Source of the DNA: Rhodocollybia butyracea
Taxonomy: Eukaryota > Basidiomycota > Agaricomycetes > Agaricales > Omphalotaceae
Direction of reading: 5' to 3'
Assembly (NCBI GenBank): GCA_015501585.1
Contig: JADNRY010000090.1
Coordinates: 124,001-188,000, forward strand
Length of the DNA: 64,000 bases
Below, piece by piece: positions 58,861 to 64,000 of the stretch. The position numbers were made by a program, and so were the translations under genes. The notes beneath the pieces are model-generated. The model saw nothing but the letters and a program-made list of their open reading frames with translations, was not told the origin of the DNA and searched no databases. Each line of letters begins with the position of its first letter. Position 1 is the stretch's first letter.

Positions 58861-59304
58861 TAACGACGTCATATGGCACTCATGTGGCATCACTGGGTGG
58901 CTACTGGGTGGCTATATTTACCAAAAAAGCGCAAAAAAAAAAGCGAAATATGGCCTATAAAAAGATGAAACAGAGATATATGCTGCTCCTAAACTATAGA
59001 CAATGTATACTATCCTTATGCGAACCCATTCCCAATGATTTGGCCTCATTACAGGTGCATATATGTACAATCCTCGAAAAAATGCTTGATAAATGCACCA
59101 TTAATTCAGATATGGGAATTGGGATGAAAGATATGGATAACAATTGGTGGAAAGCTGTATCCTGGATCGATGATTCCACCTTTAATGGCCCATCAATCCC
59201 TCCACAACTTCGAAAAATCTGAGATTGGGAGCAGCCTGGAGGCCCCATTTGTTGGACTTAGGGCCTGGGATTTGGGCAGTGACATGTCCCATTGTACCCC
59301 TACA
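58453..59304 (+). repeat. Left arm of an ~850-bp inverted-repeat pair
   Basis: Almost identical, in reverse complement, to 62354-63204. The arm runs from GGGTTGCGGCGCATGAGTGG to CATTGTACCCCTACA. Several point differences and small indels are visible. Open frames in it (for example 58884-59222) mirror those in the right arm. The two arms with a 3-kb interior may be the ends of a transposon or a foldback element. No flanking target duplication was found. Confidence 0.92.
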
Positions 59305-59397
59305 GAAAAATCTGAGATTGGGAGCAGCCTGGAGGCCCCATTTGTTGGACTTAGGGCCTGGGATTTGGGCAGTGACATGGCCCATTATGATACTCAC
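59212..59397 (+). repeat. Tandem duplication, 2 x 93 bp
   Basis: GAAAAATCTGAGATTGGGAG begins copies at 59212 and 59305, each including CATTTGTTGGACTTAGGGCC. Only the first copy is inside the inverted-repeat arm; the opposite arm (62354-63204) has a single copy, so the extra copy arose after the arms separated. Confidence 0.9.
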
Positions 59398-59669
59398 ACT
59401 TTAAGAATCATGTCTTCGAATTATATGGAGTCTGTCCTGAGCAATTTACCCATCCCTACAATATCTTGGTAGGTGCTGTTATGACTTGATCAATAGTCTC
59501 ATCCAAACCTTTACAGTACATCACTCAGCAGTAAAAATGATAAGAGAAATCAATGAGATTATAGAGCAAGCCTTTCTTTTGTTGAAACTGCTAGGCAAAA
59601 AATATATACTCAAACAACTAGGCTCAAGTACAGTTAGTAACTAGTTTGTGATACAAAACTCACAGAAGT
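59398..59669. other. No gene seen
   Basis: Interior sequence of the inverted-repeat pair. No recognised feature. Confidence 0.35.
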
Positions 59670-60235
59670 TATTATTTGGAGATAGCTCGACAAATAATAA
59701 TAAGATTACCCTCGGAGATGGCTCAACAAGCAGTAATATGAATCAGAACTAATACTTGGAGATAACTCAACAAGTAGTAGTGAGTGTGATGTCTAATACT
59801 TGGAGATAGCTCAACAAGTAATAGGAAGTTGCAACTTGGAGATAGCTCAACAAGTGGCAATTAAAGAAGTATTCACTAGGAGATAGCTCAACAGGTGAAT
59901 GTTATGTTGGAGTAAAGTTAAGAAGGCATTGAATAAGCTTAACATTCACGCTACTTTAAATAGGCTACCAGGAAGTTTAATTACTAACCTAAACACAGAG
60001 AAATATACGGTAAAATAAAAGATAAAATGCAAAGTAAAACTAAGAAGCTCCGCACTGGTGTGCACTCCGGGGGAGAACTAACATCCGCACCACTGGATAA
60101 ACCATCGGCGAGCAATACCGATTGCTCAGCTGACATCCGTATCTCCAACATGTTAGTGGATACAACTTGGAGTTAGCTCAACAAGATGTATAAATGTGTA
60201 TTGTAGCTTGGAGATAGCTCAACAAGATACAATGA
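59670..60235 (+). repeat. Cluster of eight hairpins with constant core TTGGAGATAGCTCAACAA
   Basis: The core or a near copy occurs at about 59676, 59712, 59755, 59800, 59835, 59877, 60167 and 60208. The bases flanking it differ between copies yet tend to be complementary across the core: TTATTATT/AATAATAA, ATTCAC/GTGAAT, ATTGTA/TACAAT. Further hairpins such as GAGCAATACCGATTGCTC (about 60110) lie between them. No coding pattern or known RNA family is recognised. Confidence 0.75.
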
Positions 60236-60430
60236 GTTGGTCTGGTGACTCACACAAGTGATAACAGCAAACAAGTGGGGGTTTGGATTTAAGAAAATAA
60301 TATGTCTACCATACATTGGTAAATCTAGCCTCCTTATATACTGTTGAGTATGTATTATTTAGGAAATGCTGTGGAATGATATCATAACTGTGGAGCTGGA
60401 ATGATGTCATAACTGCGGAGCAGTAAGATG
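60236..60430. other. No gene seen
   Basis: AT-rich sequence between the hairpin cluster and the next repeat. A 25-bp pair of related words (gtggaatgatatcataactg and gctggaatgatgtcataactg) occurs near 60371-60420. Confidence 0.35.
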
Positions 60431-61500
60431 ACATCATAGCAAGTACTTGTGGCCTAAAAGGCCTGACTTGTGACCCGTGGCTGACTCATGGGAAACGGGT
60501 CACTGACTCGCAAGTATTATCTGCAAGTACTTGTGGATCCGCACACTAATCAAGTAGTTACCACTATATTCACAAGTATTTACTTGCATACAGTGATTGT
60601 ACAGTGTATAATGCTGTTAAAAACCTGTACTTTACTTGTTACACTAATTTCATACTATGGTATGAAGTAAAAATGTACTGACAGTTAGGCTTTGGATTGT
60701 AGACAGCTCACGGCAATTAGGTGTTACAACCTCAAACATGTGTGGCAGTACTTGATAAGTACTATAATAAATGTGATACTATTAATTACTGTAAGTTTTG
60801 ATCACCAACAACAAATATATGAGTTCATATTGGTTGCACAAGTCACACAAGTACTTGCAAGTCAACCAAAAATTGCAAATGTCTGACTTGTGACCCGCGC
60901 CTGACCCGTGGGAAACGGATCCTGGGATCTGCGAGTCACATACTTACTGGTTTTCCCATGGATCTTACCTGCAAGTACTTGTGAAGACTTGGACTCATGG
61001 ACATCTCTAGAGTCCGGTTCCAAGGATACTTGGAACCGGCATGCAAGTACTTGTGGCCTAAAATGCTTGACTCGTGACTTGGATGGGAACCGTGGGAAAC
61101 AAGTACTTGACTTGCAAGTATTTTTGCAAGTATACCTACAAGTACTTACAGGTATACTTACCTAAGCGCCGTGAGCTGTCTACAATCTAAAGCCTCTGTG
61201 CCAGTTGATGACTTACACACTTATAATACGAGGAAACATTGTAAGTTCTAAGTATTGCACAGCTTTTACTACCAAAATATGTATTTTTTTGACCTAAGTA
61301 TGTATAAGTACTAACTGTTGCATGAGTCACAAGTACTTGCAAGTACTCGTGAATTTTCAAAACCTTGACTTGTGACTTGTTAGTGACTTGTGAGAAACAA
61401 GTATTTTGACTTGTGAGTCAGATACTTGCAAGTATTCCTGCGGTTCTTACTTGCGAGTACCTGTGTAAGAACTGGACTTGTGTCCATCTTTAATGTGAAT
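60431..61500. repeat. CAAGTACTTG-rich dispersed repeats, further copies
   Basis: At least two overlapping or nested copies of the family seen at 52828. They share GGATTGTAGACAGCTCACGG (about 60695) and GCCGTGAGCTGTCTACAATC (about 61168) in opposite orientation, many CAAGTACTTG palindromes, and an end AACTGGACTTGTGTCCATC near 61470 that is the complement of the copy-1 start. The opposite orientation of blocks suggests inverted-end elements. Confidence 0.7.
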
Positions 61501-61537
61501 ATGTATCTTGAGCTGAAGTTCAGACCTTGGCATTAAG

Positions 61538-61829
61538 GATGGACACGAGTCCAGGTCCTAACAGGTGACCCGTGGATTCGACACGTGGGAATACCTGTCT
61601 GACCCGGATCCGCCGGATCCAGGTACCCGTTCCCACGGGTCCGGGTCAGTCACAGGTCATCCTTTGGTGACTTCTGGACCTTGTAAAGTACCATTTTAGT
61701 ACCAATACCTGCAGATTGACCTGCATGACCTGGATCCGGCGGATCCAGGTCAGTCATGGGTCAGGATTATTTTCCGCCGGTACCCGCATGGCAGATCCGG
61801 GTTGTCCGAAACCCGGACTCGTGTCCATC
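61538..61829. mobile_element. 292-bp MITE-like element with GATGGACACGAGTCC ends
   Basis: Starts GATGGACACGAGTCCAGGT and finishes with the complement of GATGGACACGAGTCCGGGT. The interior is full of GGATCCGCCGGATCC and GGGTCAG palindromes, predicting a highly folded single strand. The same end word begins the 52828 repeat, so the families share termini. No clear target duplication. Confidence 0.75.
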
Positions 61830-62353
61830 TCTACTTGGCATACATATGTATGTACCAAGATCTGATGGTCTGGACACCCTATATCCAATTTGAAAACATG
61901 ATTCCCAAGGTTTCAGCATGATCTGAGGGGTATACCATGCTCTATGCATGTTTCATTGCTCAAAAATCGCATTTTTGGGGGAGAATACATACATATCAAT
62001 TACTACACTTGCTCTAGGTGTCATATAAAGGACACTAAGATATGTTTCAGGTGCATACCAGCTTGTACACCCCATATGTAAAGTACCAAGGCTTCCACCC
62101 TTCTCAAAGCCTTAACATTCCATGTTTAGTCCCCAAAAAGGCAAATTTTAAGATCAATAGGTACATGTAAGAATACATAAAGAAGAGGTATGGGACTATA
62201 TGGGTGTCCTGTATAGAGTGTATCTGATAAAGTTTAACAGCCTGAGGCCACCAAATGAAGCCTATAAGTCCCTCCCAAGGCCAAAATCTTCGAAATTGTG
62301 TAGGTAGGACCAAAAATAAATGTTACAATCTTTGAGAGGTGAGTACCGGCATA
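61830..62353. other. No gene seen
   Basis: Interior of the inverted-repeat pair, next to its right arm. No recognised feature; short frames only. Confidence 0.35.
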
Positions 62354-63204
62354 TGTAGGGGTACAATGGGACATGTCACTGCCCAAATCCCAGGCCCTAA
62401 GTCCAACAAATGGGGCCTCCAGGCTGCTCCCAATCTCAGATTTTTCGAAGTTGTGGAGGGATTGATGGGCCATTAAAGGTGGAATCATCGATCCAGGATA
62501 CAGCTTTCCACCAATTGTTATCCATATCCTTCATCCCAATTCCCATATCTGAATTAATGGTGCATTTATGAAGCATTTTTTCGAGGATTGTACATATATG
62601 CACCTGTAATGAGGCCAAATCATTGGGAATGGGTTCGCTTAAGGATAGTATACATTGTCTATAGTTTAGGAGCAGCATATATCTCTGTTTCATCTTTTTA
62701 CAGGCCATATTTCGCTTTTTTTTTGCGCTTTTTTGGTAAATATAGCCACCCAGTAGCCACCCAGTGATGCCACATGAGTGCCATATGACGTCGTTAGATG
62801 CCACTATGGTGTCTGCCTTTTTACAAAAATTTTGCTGATTTTTCCGGCATTTTTCCCCGTATTTTTGCGGTATTTTTTCGATTTATAGGAGTATTTACAC
62901 ATGGTTTCCCACGCTCCTGGTGGCGCACCGATGCGTACATACTGTATCCACACCCCCGGACTTTTTGAGCATTTTTTCGCGATTTTTCCGGCATTTTCCC
63001 TGTATTTATGCGGTAATTTTTTGATTTGCTTGCAGGTGCATTTACACATTGTTTCCCATGCTCCTGCTGGTGCACTGATGCCCCCATACTGTATCCACAC
63101 CCTTGGACTTTTTCGGCATTTTTTCGCAATTTTTGCGGTATTTTTTCGATTTACAGGAGCATTTACACATGGTTTCCCACGCTCCCACTCATGCGCCGCA
63201 ACCC
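62354..63204 (-). repeat. Right arm of the ~850-bp inverted-repeat pair
   Basis: Reverse complement of 58453-59304, with a single copy of the 93-bp unit. Beyond 63204 the sequence differs from that beyond the left arm (CAGTCACAATG here), so the arm borders are sharp. Confidence 0.92.
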
Positions 63205-63343
63205 AGTCACAATGCAACAAAAGTTAAGGCTGCGCCATAAGGCACGGCCAGCAGGAAATCAGGCAAGATGGGGAGGAGGTGTTACACCCCCCCCCACTAG
63301 ATATGATGGGATAGATCCCCAGTAAGACATATTACTGGGGAGA
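63205..63343. other. No gene seen
   Basis: Short spacer containing a run of C (about 63286-63295). Confidence 0.3.
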
Positions 63344-63999
63344 CTATCCATCAGATTCATCCATCTGGGGAGGCATATCTCCAGATGATGAAGGAGGTCC
63401 TGATGAAGAATGAGCTGGAGCGGTGGCTCCAGCAGGGAGGTTAATTGTCATCAACAAAGTCGATGCAATAGATGAAGCCTGTGGCATGGGCACAGGCAGC
63501 GGGTTGAACACTTGCAGTGCCATAGGCACCACCATTGGAGTAAGCTGGACATCTGTGATGGCTGGCGGGCAATTGTCTATTGTACCTGTAAGTGAACAAT
63601 AGTGATCATCGATCCCAGCAGGAAGACAAAGATGAGGGGGGCATGCGCCCCCAGAGTACAGGAGCAGCTAATGCTGCTTCCACATTGCGCAGCATGAATG
63701 ATTTCAGCCAGGTGGCTGCATACAACATGGAATCTTTGAGATCTGTAACAGAGATTCTTTGCTCAGCAAAGAATCATGCTACATCCTCAATGGTGCCATT
63801 GAGGTAGTTAGCAAACCATGTTTGCAGAGGAGGAGGTGAGGCAATGATAATCTGCCCCATAGCCACTAAGTGGCAATTGTAATGGTGGCAGAGGATAACC
63901 TTGGCCGCCAACAGCGAATATCTGGATGATACATCCAGAGGGGTTCCAGGAGGCGGCACAGGCCGCCTGGTATTAATCAACTGGCATCCACAAATGGAA
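63344..63999 (-). pseudogene. Partial gene of unknown function running off the window
   Basis: Minus-strand pieces: 63980-63774 (YSLLAAKVILCHHYNCHLVA and PLQTWFANYLNGTIEDVA-stop) and 63535-63344 (Ala/Pro-rich). The first looks like real coding that continues beyond the window. The link between the pieces is uncertain. No family recognised; proximity to repeats suggests an element-associated gene. Confidence 0.35.
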
Positions 64000-64000
64000 C

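Noticed and set aside
59670..60235. CRISPR-like array (regular repeats with variable spacers)
   Set aside because: Spacing is irregular (about 36-290 bp), spacer-like parts pair with each other across the repeat, and the host is a eukaryote.

Overview
The window looks like nuclear DNA of a basidiomycete fungus, most likely an Agaricomycete. Introns are short (about 41-130 nt, mostly 50-57) with GT..AG ends. Recognisable products include a membrane-anchored copper radical (glyoxal) oxidase, a Rho1 GEF of the ROM1/2 type, a fungal TET/JBP-like dioxygenase, a KDZ transposase fragment, Harbinger and hAT remnants, and Ty3/gypsy fragments. There are few intact host genes and many nested, broken mobile elements. 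I saw no rRNA, tRNA gene or CRISPR array.

Layout. 0-5 kb: tandem repeats, a deleted PIF/Harbinger element with perfect 66-bp inverted ends (2679-4032) and a hAT transposase fragment. 5.3-9.7 kb: a decayed gypsy element cut off in the reverse transcriptase. 10.4-11.9 kb: an intron-containing pseudogene of the FACT subunit SPT16. 15-18.2 kb: a multi-exon gene of unknown function ending in Lys/Glu- and Asn/Gly-rich low-complexity sequence. 18.5-20.8 kb: minisatellites.

20.8-48.6 kb is the core of the window: a large inverted duplication. The left arm (20821-34241) and right arm (38737-48600) each carry the same Rho1-GEF gene plus the 5' end of a gypsy element. The single-copy spacer between them holds the copper radical oxidase gene and the 5' exon of the GEF. 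The right arm looks ancestral, because homology to the gene and to a nested MITE continues past both of its ends. After duplication the arms gained different insertions, so each arm preserves the other's empty site: a 5.5-kb element carrying a TET/JBP gene and a 129-bp MITE on the left, a 946-bp TA-flanked element and a 1.1-kb hAT-like element on the right. As sequenced, both GEF copies are broken by different lesions.

49-64 kb: a broken gene of unknown function, a KDZ transposase fragment interrupted by a 491-bp hAT MITE with an 8-bp target duplication, a gypsy gag-protease fragment, and an 850-bp inverted-repeat pair. Between the repeat arms lies a cluster of eight short hairpins that share a constant loop but differ in paired flanks, together with a dispersed CAAGTACTTG-rich repeat family.

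The most notable content is the 5521-bp terminal-inverted-repeat element (28582-34102). It carries a predicted DNA-base dioxygenase and two genes of unknown function but no recognisable transposase, and its insertion site can be compared with the other arm of the duplication.
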